The position numbers were made by a program, and so were the translations under genes. The notes beneath the pieces were generated by a model that ran no database searches, was not told the origin of the DNA, and saw only the letters and a list, made by a program, of their open reading frames with translations. A stretch of 64,000 bases of DNA from Actinokineospora auranticolor (lineage in GTDB: Bacteria; Actinomycetota; Actinomycetes; Mycobacteriales; Pseudonocardiaceae): contig NZ_PTIX01000002.1 in assembly GCF_002934265.1 (NCBI RefSeq), positions 310,001 through 374,000 on the forward strand, written 5' to 3'. Below, piece by piece: positions 42,986 to 50,509 of this stretch (position 1 is its first letter; every line of letters begins with the position of its first letter).

Positions 42986-43672
42986 ATGCTCCTCTACGTG
43001 CACGGCCACCCCTTCGACCGGACGATGTGGGCACCGCAGCTGACCCGCTTCGGCGGCACCGCCCCGGACCTGCGCGGCTACGGCGACGGACCCGCCGCGT
43101 CCGGGGTCACCCCGATGTCGACCTTCGCCGCGGACCTCGCCGAGGTCGCCGGGCCGGACCCGGTTGTCCTGTGTGGACTCTCGATGGGCGGGCAGATCGC
43201 CATGGAGTTCCACCGGTTGTACCCGTCGCGGGTGCGCGCGCTGATCCTCGCGGATACCTCGGCGCGCGCGGAAACCCCGGAAACCAAAGGGGAAAGGTTG
43301 GCGATGGCCGACCGGCTCAGCCGCGAGGGCATGGCGCCGTACGCGGCGGAGGCGCTCTGGAAGATGGTCGCGCCGGGCAACGACGAGGCGGCGGAACACG
43401 TACGGCGCATGATGCTCGCGGCACCGCCCGACGGCGCGGCGGCGGCTCAGCGGGGGCGCGCCGAACGGCCGGACTACCGGGAGAGCCTGCTGGCGAACCC
43501 GGTCCCCACCCTCGTGGTCGTCGGCAGCGAGGACTCGTACACCCCGGTCGCGGAAGCGGAACTGATCCCGTCGACGTCGCTGGTCGTCATCGAGGGCGCC
43601 GCGCACCTGCCCAACCTGGAGCGGCAGACGGCGTTCAACGCGGCGGTGGGCGACTTCCTGGCTGGACTATGA
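42986..43672 (+). CDS. Alpha/beta hydrolase
   Basis: The 228-residue cytosolic product has the H-G-H-P-F-D-R oxyanion segment at the N-terminus, the nucleophile elbow G-L-S-M-G-G near residue 70 and a C-terminal E-G-A-A-H-L-P-N-L-E with the catalytic His; the acid is in V-V-G-S-E-D. It belongs to the small carboxylesterase/3-oxoadipate enol-lactonase-like group. It is divergent from and probably controlled by the MocR regulator. Substrate unknown. The stop overlaps the convergent next gene by six bases. Confidence 0.85.
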   Translation: MLLYVHGHPFDRTMWAPQLTRFGGTAPDLRGYGDGPAASGVTPMSTFAADLAEVAGPDPVVLCGLSMGGQIAMEFHRLYPSRVRALILADTSARAETPETKGERLAMADRLSREGMAPYAAEALWKMVAPGNDEAAEHVRRMMLAAPPDGAAAAQRGRAERPDYRESLLANPVPTLVVVGSEDSYTPVAEAELIPSTSLVVIEGAAHLPNLERQTAFNAAVGDFLAGL

Positions 43673-44089
43673 GTCGCGGCGGACCACACCGAGCCCGATG
43701 AGGGTGGCGAGACCGCCGAAGAAGAGGAGCACCGCGTAGTCGGCGCGCCCGCTGATGGCGCGCTCGCAGATGTCGATGTAGCTGACGACCTCCGTGCGGG
43801 TCGGTCGGTCGAGGTCGGCCACGACGGACGCGGACTCGGCACCACCGAAGGTGTTCCCGCAGGTGACGGTCCGATTGGGAACCGGGTGGGCCACGGACAC
43901 GGGCACGATGGCCAGGACGAGCCCGGTGACGAGCGCGACACCCGCCAGCACGGCGGCGAAGACGCGCTTGCTGACGGTGATCTGCGCGAGCGGGTCCGCG
44001 GCGGGCGGTGCCGGGTCGGCGTGCGGCTCCGCTCGGGCGGGTGGGTGCGGCAGGGCCGGGAGGTCCGGTCGCGGCGGCGGCGTGGTCAT
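43667..44089 (-). CDS. Small membrane protein with two transmembrane segments
   Basis: The 140-residue product (ATG 44089) has a Pro-rich cytoplasmic N-terminus (about 35 residues), a first hydrophobic segment near 45-65, an extracytoplasmic loop of about 50 residues with two Cys (T-C-G-N and I-C-E-R), and a second segment near 118-135 ending V-R-R. No family recognised. The frame remains open upstream, but those codons lack protein character. It stands apart from the neighbouring quinone reductase. Confidence 0.65.
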   Translation of the reverse strand: MTTPPPRPDLPALPHPPARAEPHADPAPPAADPLAQITVSKRVFAAVLAGVALVTGLVLAIVPVSVAHPVPNRTVTCGNTFGGAESASVVADLDRPTRTEVVSYIDICERAISGRADYAVLLFFGGLATLIGLGVVRRDS

Positions 44090-44213
44090 GGGGTCAGCTT
44101 CGCCGATGGGAGCGGGAGTTGGGAAGGCTCCGGGGATCCGGTCACGCGCTGTTCCGGGGGAACCCGGACCGGCTGTGCCGCACCGCACGCGGCACAACCG
44201 GTCGCCCCGTCGG

Positions 44214-45062
44214 CTAGAGCGCCGCGCGGACCGCGGTCTCGATCGGGGTGGGCGCACGGCCGATGAGCTTCGCCAGGTCCGGCCGGACCTCGCTGAGCGC
44301 GCCGGTGCGGATGTTGGACTGGATGTCGGTCAGCAGCTCGGCGACGAACTCCGGCAGGCCCGCCGCGACGAGGTTGCCGTGCAGCTGCGCGGCCTCGACG
44401 CTCACGTGAGTCAGCGGCTTCCCGGTCACCTCGGCCGCGAGCGCGGCCAGCTCGTCGAAGCCCCACGCGCGCGGGCCGGTCAGCTCGTAGACGGCGCCGT
44501 CGTGGCCTTGCGTGGTCGCGACCACCGCAGCGGCCTCGGCCAGGTCCTCGCGGCTGACCGAGGCGATCCGCCCCGCGCCCGTGGTGGTGACCAGGCTGCC
44601 GCGCTCCAGCGCGCCGGGGAGCCCGTTGACGTAATTCTCGTGGTACATACCGTTGCGCAGGAAGGTGAACGGCAGGCCGGACGCGCGGATGTGGTCCTCG
44701 GTGGCCGCGTGCACGCGGGCCAGGCCCAGCGGGGAGACGTCGGCGAAGCTCACGCTGGTGTAGACGATCCGACCGACACCCGCCTTGTCCGCGGCGTCCA
44801 CGGCGGACTTCTGGGCGGCGACGCGGACGTCGTCCGGGCCGTCGGCCGACACCAGGACCAGGGTGTCCACGCCGTCGAACCGCAGCGACTCGGGCTGCCC
44901 AAAGTCGCCTTGGCGGACGTCGACGCCCTGGGCGGCCAGGTGCGCGGCCTTCTCCGGAGCGCGGACCGAGACCGCGAGGTCCGCGGCCGGGACGCGGGTC
45001 AGCAGCTGCTTGACGATGAGCCCGCCGAGATTGCCGGTCGCGCCCGTCACCAGGATCGTCAT
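44214..45062 (-). CDS. NmrA-like NAD(P)H quinone oxidoreductase (QorB/YtfG type)
   Basis: The 282-residue product is a short-chain Rossmann protein starting M-T-I-L-V-T-G-A-T-G-N-L-G-G, the NAD(P) site of the atypical SDR NmrA/QOR2 family. Y-T-S-V-S-F-A-D lies near 98 and N-G-M-Y-H-E-N near 135. QOR2-type enzymes reduce quinones with NADPH. It is divergent from an HxlR regulator, the same arrangement as QorR/Qor2 in corynebacteria, so redox-responsive control is likely. Confidence 0.83.
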   Translation of the reverse strand: MTILVTGATGNLGGLIVKQLLTRVPAADLAVSVRAPEKAAHLAAQGVDVRQGDFGQPESLRFDGVDTLVLVSADGPDDVRVAAQKSAVDAADKAGVGRIVYTSVSFADVSPLGLARVHAATEDHIRASGLPFTFLRNGMYHENYVNGLPGALERGSLVTTTGAGRIASVSREDLAEAAAVVATTQGHDGAVYELTGPRAWGFDELAALAAEVTGKPLTHVSVEAAQLHGNLVAAGLPEFVAELLTDIQSNIRTGALSEVRPDLAKLIGRAPTPIETAVRAAL

Positions 45063-45122
45063 CGTGTTCCTTCCGCAGAGAACCAGGAGTCGGGGGAACC
45101 GTAGGTAGGGTCACTAACTTCT

Positions 45123-45155
45123 GGTAAGTACCTACCCCAGAGTCCTATACTTACC
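45123..45155. promoter_or_regulatory. Inverted repeat in the quinone reductase/HxlR promoter
   Basis: GGTAAGT (45123-45129) pairs with ACTTACC (45149-45155); a further GTAGGTA/TACCTAC pair (45101-45107 and 45128-45134) overlaps it. These lie in the 128-base divergent intergenic region and are candidate HxlR operators. Confidence 0.4.
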
Positions 45156-45190
45156 TCGACGAAAGAGTCCTGCTGAGAGGTCTGGCCACG

Positions 45191-45580
45191 ATGGGCGGCA
45201 TGACGGAAACCACATCGTTCGACGTCTACGACCGCAACTGCCCGGGCCGGGCGGTCATGGAGCACATCGCCAGCCGCTGGGGCGTGCTGGTGCTCGCGGT
45301 CCTGCTCGACGGCACGCTGCGGTTCAGCGAGCTGCGCCGCGCGGTGGGTGGCGTTAGCGAGAAGATGCTCGCCCAGACCCTCCAGGCGCTGGAGCGGGAC
45401 GGGCTGGTCCACCGCGAGGTGCGCCCGGTGATCCCGCCGCACGTCGACTACTCGTTGACCGCGGTCGGCGTGCCGATCGCCGAGCAGGTGCGCGGCCTGT
45501 ACCGGCTCATCGAGGGCAGCACCGCCAAGATCCTGCGCGCCCAGGCCGACTACGACGAGCGGCGGGCCGCGACCCGGTGA
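45191..45580 (+). CDS. HxlR family transcriptional regulator
   Basis: The 129-residue product has the HxlR winged helix: N-C-P-G-R-A-V-M-E-H-I-A-S-R-W-G near 15-30, R-F-S-E-L-R-R-A-V-G-G-V-S-E-K-M-L near 48-64 and the wing P-V-I-P-P-H-V-D-Y. The N-terminal Cys in the N-C-P motif is the redox-sensing residue in homologs such as QorR and YodB. A second ATG three codons in is possible. Its stop overlaps the next gene's GTG. It likely represses the divergent quinone reductase until oxidised. Confidence 0.87.
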   Translation: MGGMTETTSFDVYDRNCPGRAVMEHIASRWGVLVLAVLLDGTLRFSELRRAVGGVSEKMLAQTLQALERDGLVHREVRPVIPPHVDYSLTAVGVPIAEQVRGLYRLIEGSTAKILRAQADYDERRAATR

Positions 45581-46614
45581 CCCCGTTCGCCGACGCCGAT
45601 TTCCCCGCTGTCCCCTACCCCGGTTCCCGGCCCGCGCACTCCTACGTTCACGACGCGGACGGCGGCTGGGCCATCACCGCCGACCCCGCCGCGCTCTCCG
45701 GCTGGCGCGTGGACACCCGGGACCTCGACGACTGGCTCGCCGACCGCGGCGCCGCCCCGATGGCCGCGCGGGTGCCGGTGCTGTCCTACGGCTCGAACCC
45801 CTGCCCGTCCAAGATCACCTGGCTGCGCACCGACCTCGGGCTCACCGGTCCCGTCGTCGTGCTGCGCGCCCGGTGCCGCGACCTCGCCGCGGTGTGGGCC
45901 GCGGGGTTCCGCGTGGTCGACGACCAGCGGCCGGTCGTGCTGGCCGCCTACCCCGGTGCCGTCGAGGACCACGCCGTCCTGATGGTGACCCCCGACCAGG
46001 TCGCGGTGCTCGACGTCTGCGAGGGCCGGGGCGAGCGGTACGCGCTGGCCCGCGTCGCCTCCGGTGAGGTCGCGCTGATCGACGCGCACGGCACCTTCGA
46101 CCGCGTCCCCGCCTACGTCGGCGCGACCACCATCCGCCGCCCCCTGCTCGTCGACGGGAAACCCGTCCGGTGCGCCGACGTCCCGCAGGCGGCGGCGGTC
46201 GCGCTCGTCGGCGAGCCCGCGCGAAGCGACGGCTTGACCGTGGAGGCGATCACCGGAGCGCCGGATCCCGCCGACTTCCCGGGAGCGCTATTCGTCTACG
46301 GCACGTTGCGCCCCGGCCGGTCGCACTGGCACCTGCTGGCCGACCACGCCGCCGGGCCACCGCGCGGCGCACGGCTCGCGGGCAGCCTCTACGACACCGG
46401 GTTCGGTTACCCGGCAATGGTTCTGGGTGACGGCCCCGGCGTCACCGGCAGCGTGGTCCCCATCCACTACGGCACGGACCTCAGCGCCATCGACGACTAC
46501 GAAGGCGATGAGTACAAACGGGTCCGGGTGGTTCTCGAAGACGGAACCCTTGCCTGGACTTATGTCTGGATCGCCCCCTTCGACGGAATGCCCCTGGTAC
46601 CGCCAATGGAGTGA
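45577..46614 (+). CDS. Gamma-glutamylcyclotransferase-like protein with extra N-terminal domain
   Basis: The 345-residue product has a C-terminal GGCT (AIG2-like) domain: F-V-Y-G-T-L-R-P-G near residue 237 for substrate binding and the likely catalytic Glu in D-D-Y-E-G-D-E-Y-x-R. The N-terminal 230 residues are a separate domain that begins with V-L-S-Y-G-S-N-P-C-P near 66, itself a degenerate GGCT-like Y-G-S-N pattern, so the protein may be an ancient tandem of two such domains. The GTG start overlaps the HxlR stop as GTGA. Reaction inferred: cleavage of gamma-glutamyl groups with 5-oxoproline release. Confidence 0.78.
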   Translation: MTPFADADFPAVPYPGSRPAHSYVHDADGGWAITADPAALSGWRVDTRDLDDWLADRGAAPMAARVPVLSYGSNPCPSKITWLRTDLGLTGPVVVLRARCRDLAAVWAAGFRVVDDQRPVVLAAYPGAVEDHAVLMVTPDQVAVLDVCEGRGERYALARVASGEVALIDAHGTFDRVPAYVGATTIRRPLLVDGKPVRCADVPQAAAVALVGEPARSDGLTVEAITGAPDPADFPGALFVYGTLRPGRSHWHLLADHAAGPPRGARLAGSLYDTGFGYPAMVLGDGPGVTGSVVPIHYGTDLSAIDDYEGDEYKRVRVVLEDGTLAWTYVWIAPFDGMPLVPPME

Positions 46615-46657
46615 ACGTGAGCCGTTGCGCCCCAGGTGTTCCCGAGCGCTAGTAAGA

Positions 46658-46687
46658 CGGGTAGCTCAGCCGTTCTGCGACTACCCG
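46658..46687 (+). promoter_or_regulatory. Hairpin directly upstream of the DUF4232 ribosome-binding site
   Basis: CGGGTAG (46658-46664) and CTACCCG (46681-46687) arms leave a 16-base loop. The right arm abuts the GAGGAG Shine-Dalgarno sequence of the next gene, so folding could influence translation. It is not a tRNA. Confidence 0.35.
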
Positions 46688-46697
46688 AGGAGAAACC

Positions 46698-47225
46698 ATG
46701 TGGGGGAACGCTTTTGCCGCACTGGCGCTCGCCGCGACCGCGGCCGCACCGCAGGCGGTGATCAACCAGACCGACCAACCAACCGAGCAAGCCAACCGGG
46801 TGGCGATAAGCCAATGCGCGCCGACGCAACTCTCCGGTGAGGTGCGCGACCTCGATTCCGGCGCGGGCCAGCGGTACGCGACGCTGCGCGTGCGCAACAC
46901 CTCGGCCACCGCGTGCCTGTTGCAGGGCTACGGCGGCCTGGGCTTCTACGCCGCCGACGGCCTGCCGAACCCGACCGACGCGGTGCGCACGCCCAACCCG
47001 GGTCCGAGCGCGCTCGTGGTGACCCCCGGCGCGACCGCCGACAAGCGGCTGCACTGGAGCGTCGTCACCGGCCCCGGCGACAACGCGGACGGCCCGTGCC
47101 AGCGCGCGTCGACCGGGCTGCGGGTCATCCCGCCGGACGGCACCAGCCCCTTCACCGTGCCGTTCGCCTTCGGCGCGGTCTGCTCCGGCGGGCGGATCGA
47201 GCACAGCGCGTACTTCCGGCCGTAA
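46698..47225 (+). CDS. Secreted DUF4232 protein
   Basis: The 175-residue product has a short signal peptide (W-G-N-A-F-A-A-L-A-L-A-A-T-A-A-A, cleavage near residue 19-20) and one beta-sandwich domain with the DUF4232 pattern: C near 40, a L-R-V-R-N-T-S-x-x-x-C-L-L-Q-G-Y-G-G segment at about 64-82, G-x-x-x-x-x-L-H-W-S-V-V near 113-124, C-Q near 134, and a final C. Four Cys likely form two disulfides. DUF4232 proteins are secreted or surface-anchored and of unknown function. Preceded by the hairpin at 46658 and followed by a strong terminator. Confidence 0.8.
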   Translation: MWGNAFAALALAATAAAPQAVINQTDQPTEQANRVAISQCAPTQLSGEVRDLDSGAGQRYATLRVRNTSATACLLQGYGGLGFYAADGLPNPTDAVRTPNPGPSALVVTPGATADKRLHWSVVTGPGDNADGPCQRASTGLRVIPPDGTSPFTVPFAFGAVCSGGRIEHSAYFRP

Positions 47226-47253
47226 GCCCGGCCGAGCGGGCTGAAGACGGAGA

Positions 47254-47293
47254 GTGGGGTGTTACCCGTGCCGTCCCACCGGTAACACCCCAC
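47254..47293. terminator. Strong hairpin terminator
   Basis: GTGGGGTGTTACC pairs perfectly with GGTAACACCCCAC across a 14-base loop. It begins 28 bases after the DUF4232 stop and could also serve transcripts arriving from the PadR gene on the other strand. Confidence 0.65.
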
Positions 47294-47405
47294 AACCCCG
47301 ATCCCTGTTGGGACCCCACCCTGCATGGGCTCGCGGGTGCGTCACGTCCGCCCACCCTTGCGGGGGTTATTTTCCCTCTTTCGTGGCGATCTGTAAACCA
47401 CTGTC

Positions 47406-47963
47406 CTACGCTCCGCCGAGCTCGTCCCGGAACTCGGCCCAGAACTCCTGGGCGCAGCGCTCGATCCGGATCCCCAGTTCCAGCGACTTCATCGACCACG
47501 GGTCGGCGTGCGGCACCAGGACCTCGTACATCCGCGCGTACTCGTCCGCGCGCGCCCGGTGCGACTCGAACCGGTCGTGGGCCAGCGTGGCCAGGTCGCC
47601 GTCGGCGCCGAAGGTCGAGAAGAACAGCTTGAGCAGCCCCAGGTCGCGCACCTCGGTCTGGTCCGGGGTCGGCGCGGACAGCCACTCGCGCAGCGCGGCC
47701 CGACCGAGGTCGGTGATCGAGTAGGTGCGCCTGCGCCTGCCGCCCTCCTCCTCGGACGCGACCAGCAATCCGGCCTCGGCCAGCCGGGCGGGCTCGTCGT
47801 AGAGCTGCGAGTGCGCGAAGGCCCAGAAGTTGCCGATGGTGCCGCCGACGCGCTGCTTGAGGTCGTAGCTGGTCGCCGGGCCGTGGGCGAGCATCCCCAG
47901 TACCACGAATGACGTGGCGTTGAGCTTGCGCTCGCGCGCGCCCTGGCTTGGTTCGGGGGGCAG
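47406..47963 (-). CDS. PadR family transcriptional regulator
   Basis: The product is about 185 residues with a PadR winged helix (S-F-V-V-L-G-M-L-A-H-G-P-A-T-S-Y-D-L-K, then H-S-Q-L-Y-D-E-P-A-R-L) and the C-terminal helical domain of the virulence-activator type (L-F-F-S-T-F-G). The start is unclear: the only in-frame codon with a good Shine-Dalgarno (AGGAGG, seven bases away) is CTG 47963. The next ATG upstream (48038) would add 25 residues that look like promoter DNA. It follows an acyl-CoA ligase gene on the same strand. Confidence 0.75.
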   Translation of the reverse strand: MPPEPSQGARERKLNATSFVVLGMLAHGPATSYDLKQRVGGTIGNFWAFAHSQLYDEPARLAEAGLLVASEEEGGRRRRTYSITDLGRAALREWLSAPTPDQTEVRDLGLLKLFFSTFGADGDLATLAHDRFESHRARADEYARMYEVLVPHADPWSMKSLELGIRIERCAQEFWAEFRDELGGA

Positions 47964-48047
47964 GGTGGCACCTCCTGGCGAAAACTCGGCACGGGGAACG
48001 CGAAGACCATACCTAGCAAGGTGAACCGATGTCCCCATTCGGCGGTA

Positions 48048-48072
48048 CCGGGACGGCGTATGGCCGTCCCGG
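48048..48072 (-). terminator. Hairpin terminator after the acyl-CoA ligase
   Basis: CCGGGACGG and CCGTCCCGG arms with a seven-base loop lie 13 bases beyond the ligase stop on the minus strand. No U-tract. Confidence 0.5.
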
Positions 48073-48084
48073 GGCGCCGACTGG

Positions 48085-49719
48085 TCAGCCGAGGTGCTTG
48101 ACCTCCAGTCGTCCCTCTGCGTAGTCGGCCCGCAACACCTTCTTGTCGAACTTGCCCACGCTGGTCTTGGGCACCTCCGCCACGAACGCCCAGTTCTCCG
48201 GCACCTGCCAGCCCGCGACCTTGCCCTCGAGGAAGGCCCTCAGCTCCTCCGCGCCCGCCTCGGCCTCGGGTCGCAGCACGACCGCGACCAGCGGCCGCTC
48301 GGTCCAGCGCTCGTCCGGGACGCCGATGACGGCCGCCTCGGCGACCGCCGGGTGCGCCATGACGTGGTTCTCCAGCTCCACCGAGGAGATCCACTCACCA
48401 CCCGACTTGATGACGTCCTTCGCCCGGTCGGTCAGGGTGAGGAAGCCGTTCGGGGTGAGCGTGCCGACGTCGCCGGTGCGCAGCCAGCCGTCGGTGAACT
48501 TCTCGGCGTCCTCGCCGGGCTCGGGCCGGTAGTAGGCGCCCGCGATCCACGGTCCGCGCACGGCCAGCTCGCCGACGCTCGCACCGTCCCACGGCACGTC
48601 CTGGCCGTCCTCGCCGATCAGCCGCGCGGTGACCGAGGCCGGGAGCCTGCCCTGGGTGACGCGGTACTCCCAGGCTTCCTCGCCGGTGGCCCCGGCGGGC
48701 GGGCGGGCCACAGAGCCGAGCGGTGAGGTCTCGGTCATGCCCCACGCGTGGGTGATGTGCACGCCGTGGCGGTCGGCGAAGGCGCGCATCAGCGACGGCG
48801 GGCAGGCCGCGCCGCCGATGACCACCTCGCGCAGCGAGGACAGGTCGGCCGGGTGCCGCTCGAGGTGCGCCAGCAGGCCCTGCCATATGGTCGGGACGGC
48901 GGCCGAGTGCGTCGGGCGCAGCGTGGCGATCATGGTCGCCAGCGGCTCCGGCTGCAGGAACCGGTCCGGCATGACCAGCGACGAGCCGGACATGAACGCC
49001 GCGTACGGCAGGCCCCAGGCCATCGCGTGGAACTGCGGCACCACGACCAGCGAGCGGTCGCCCGCGGACAGCCCGAGCCCGTCGACCATGCAGACCTGCA
49101 TGGAGTGCAGCCAGATGGACCGGTGCGAGTAGACGACGCCCTTGGGGTTGCCGGTGGTGCCGGACGTGTAGCACATCGCCGCCGCCGCGCGCTCGTCCAC
49201 TTCGGGCCAGTCGAAGTCGGGGGACGCGGCGTCGAGCAGGGCGTCGTAGGAGTGCACGGCGACGCCGTCGGGGGCGGCGAGGGCCTCGGCGGGCCCGTTG
49301 GCGACGACCACGTGCCGGACGGTGGTGAACGTGGGCAGCACCTTGGCCAGCAGCGGCGCCAGGGTCGCGTCGACGATGACGACGTGGTCCTCGGCGTGGT
49401 TGGCGATGTAGGTCAGCTGCTCGGGGAAGAGCCGGACGTTGAGCGTGTGCAGCACCGCGCCCATGGCGGGGACGGCGAGGTAGGCGGTCAGGTGCTCGGT
49501 GTTGTTCCACATGAACGTCGCGACCCGCTGGTCGCCGGTCACTCCCAACCCGCGCAGCGCGTTCGCCAGCCGGCCCGCGCGGGCGCCCACCTCGGCGTAG
49601 GTGCTCGTGCGCCCCCCGTCACCGGCCCAGGTGGTCACCTCGCTCGCGGCGTGCACGGTGCTGCCGTGGCGCAACAGCGTGGCGATGGACAGGTTGCCGT
49701 CCTGCATCGTGCTTAGCAT
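48085..49719 (-). CDS. Long-chain fatty acid-CoA ligase (FadD-like AMP-dependent synthetase)
   Basis: The 544-residue ANL-superfamily enzyme has the phosphate loop Y-T-S-G-T-T-G-N-P-K-G at about 180-190, the A5 motif W-G-M-T-E-T-S-P near 325, and the hinge and lysine region T-G-D-V-G-T-L near 415 with P-K-T-S-V-G-K-F-D-K-K near 520. It activates an acyl acid with ATP to give acyl-CoA. Actinomycetes have many paralogs, so chain length is unknown. No transport or oxidation genes are adjacent except a PadR gene downstream. Confidence 0.85.
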   Translation of the reverse strand: MLSTMQDGNLSIATLLRHGSTVHAASEVTTWAGDGGRTSTYAEVGARAGRLANALRGLGVTGDQRVATFMWNNTEHLTAYLAVPAMGAVLHTLNVRLFPEQLTYIANHAEDHVVIVDATLAPLLAKVLPTFTTVRHVVVANGPAEALAAPDGVAVHSYDALLDAASPDFDWPEVDERAAAAMCYTSGTTGNPKGVVYSHRSIWLHSMQVCMVDGLGLSAGDRSLVVVPQFHAMAWGLPYAAFMSGSSLVMPDRFLQPEPLATMIATLRPTHSAAVPTIWQGLLAHLERHPADLSSLREVVIGGAACPPSLMRAFADRHGVHITHAWGMTETSPLGSVARPPAGATGEEAWEYRVTQGRLPASVTARLIGEDGQDVPWDGASVGELAVRGPWIAGAYYRPEPGEDAEKFTDGWLRTGDVGTLTPNGFLTLTDRAKDVIKSGGEWISSVELENHVMAHPAVAEAAVIGVPDERWTERPLVAVVLRPEAEAGAEELRAFLEGKVAGWQVPENWAFVAEVPKTSVGKFDKKVLRADYAEGRLEVKHLG

Positions 49720-50074
49720 CGTTGTTCAAGCTCCCTGGACCGCCCCGACTTACCGACTGGTAGTCGCAGACGATAAGGCACGTTTGGGGGTCGGGAACAC
49801 GAGGCAAATCGACCATTTTCGGTATTTGATCATGCTGTCACGCTGCGTCGCCACGCCCAGGGTCGCGTGCTCGGGAGGAGGTTTGCGCGTGTCGGGGGTA
49901 TGTTGCCCTGCGAGGTGTCGTTTACTGGTGAAAGGCATGGCGCCGCCGGGTCGCACGGTGCGCCTGGAGCGGGGGTCGCAGACCGCTCCGGTGACCGTCG
50001 GTAGCCGCGATGCCCCGGAACCACTGCTGACCCGCCGCTGCCGCGGTCGGGTGAAGAAGGAAAGGATTACCACG
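49720..50074. other. Divergent promoter region between the acyl-CoA ligase and IHF genes
   Basis: This 355-base stretch separates two divergent genes. The left half is less GC-rich and likely holds the ligase promoter and its own start region. The right half precedes the IHF gene and contains open frames with no protein character; it may be a long 5' leader. No strong palindrome was seen. Confidence 0.4.
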
Positions 50075-50386
50075 TTGGCTCTGCCCACGTTGACTCCCGA
50101 GCAGCGCGCCGATGCGCTGGCCAAGGCCGCCGAGGCCCGCAAGGCGCGGTCCGAGCTGCTGGCGCAGATCAAGTCCGGCGAGAAGTCCATCGCCACTGTG
50201 CTCGGCAAGGCCAAGGAGGACAAGACCATCGGGAAGACCAAGGTCGCTGCCCTGCTCAAGGCCGTTCCCGGCCTGGGCGCGGTGAAGGTGGCCGCCCTGC
50301 TGGAGCAGGCCGGGATCGACCCCGACCGGCGCGCGGCGGGCCTCGGCGATCGGCAGCGCTCGGCGCTGATCGACGCGCTGAACTAG
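50075..50386 (+). CDS. mihF: Actinobacterial integration host factor
   Basis: The 103-residue basic protein starts at TTG 50075 with AAAGGA upstream; the product begins M-A-L-P-T-L-T-P-E-Q-R as in other actinobacteria. GTG 50051 is an alternative but gives an atypical extension. The central D-K-T-I-G-K-T-K-V-A-A-L-L and the helix-hairpin G-L-G-A-V-K-V-A-A-L-L are the DNA-binding elements of sIHF/mIHF. It is an abundant nucleoid-associated protein that also aids phage integration. A strong terminator follows. Confidence 0.9.
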   Translation: MALPTLTPEQRADALAKAAEARKARSELLAQIKSGEKSIATVLGKAKEDKTIGKTKVAALLKAVPGLGAVKVAALLEQAGIDPDRRAAGLGDRQRSALIDALN

Positions 50387-50399
50387 GTTTCCCCCGAGC

Positions 50400-50436
50400 A
50401 CCGCTGGTGAGCGCCCACGGGCCGCTCACCAGCGGT
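50400..50436 (+). terminator. Intrinsic terminator of the IHF gene
   Basis: ACCGCTGGTGAGCG pairs with CGCTCACCAGCGGT across a nine-base loop, followed by TTTCTCTTT. It starts 14 bases after the IHF stop. Confidence 0.8.
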
Positions 50437-50509
50437 TTTCTCTTTCCCGGACGCGCCGGTGGCCAACGCCATACCAGCCGTTCGACGCGGCTGTGGGCAT
50501 GATGGGGGC

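Noticed and set aside
46655-46690. GGGTAGCTCAGC, resembling a tRNA 5' end
   Set aside because: It folds as a simple CGGGTAG/CTACCCG hairpin and no T-loop follows.
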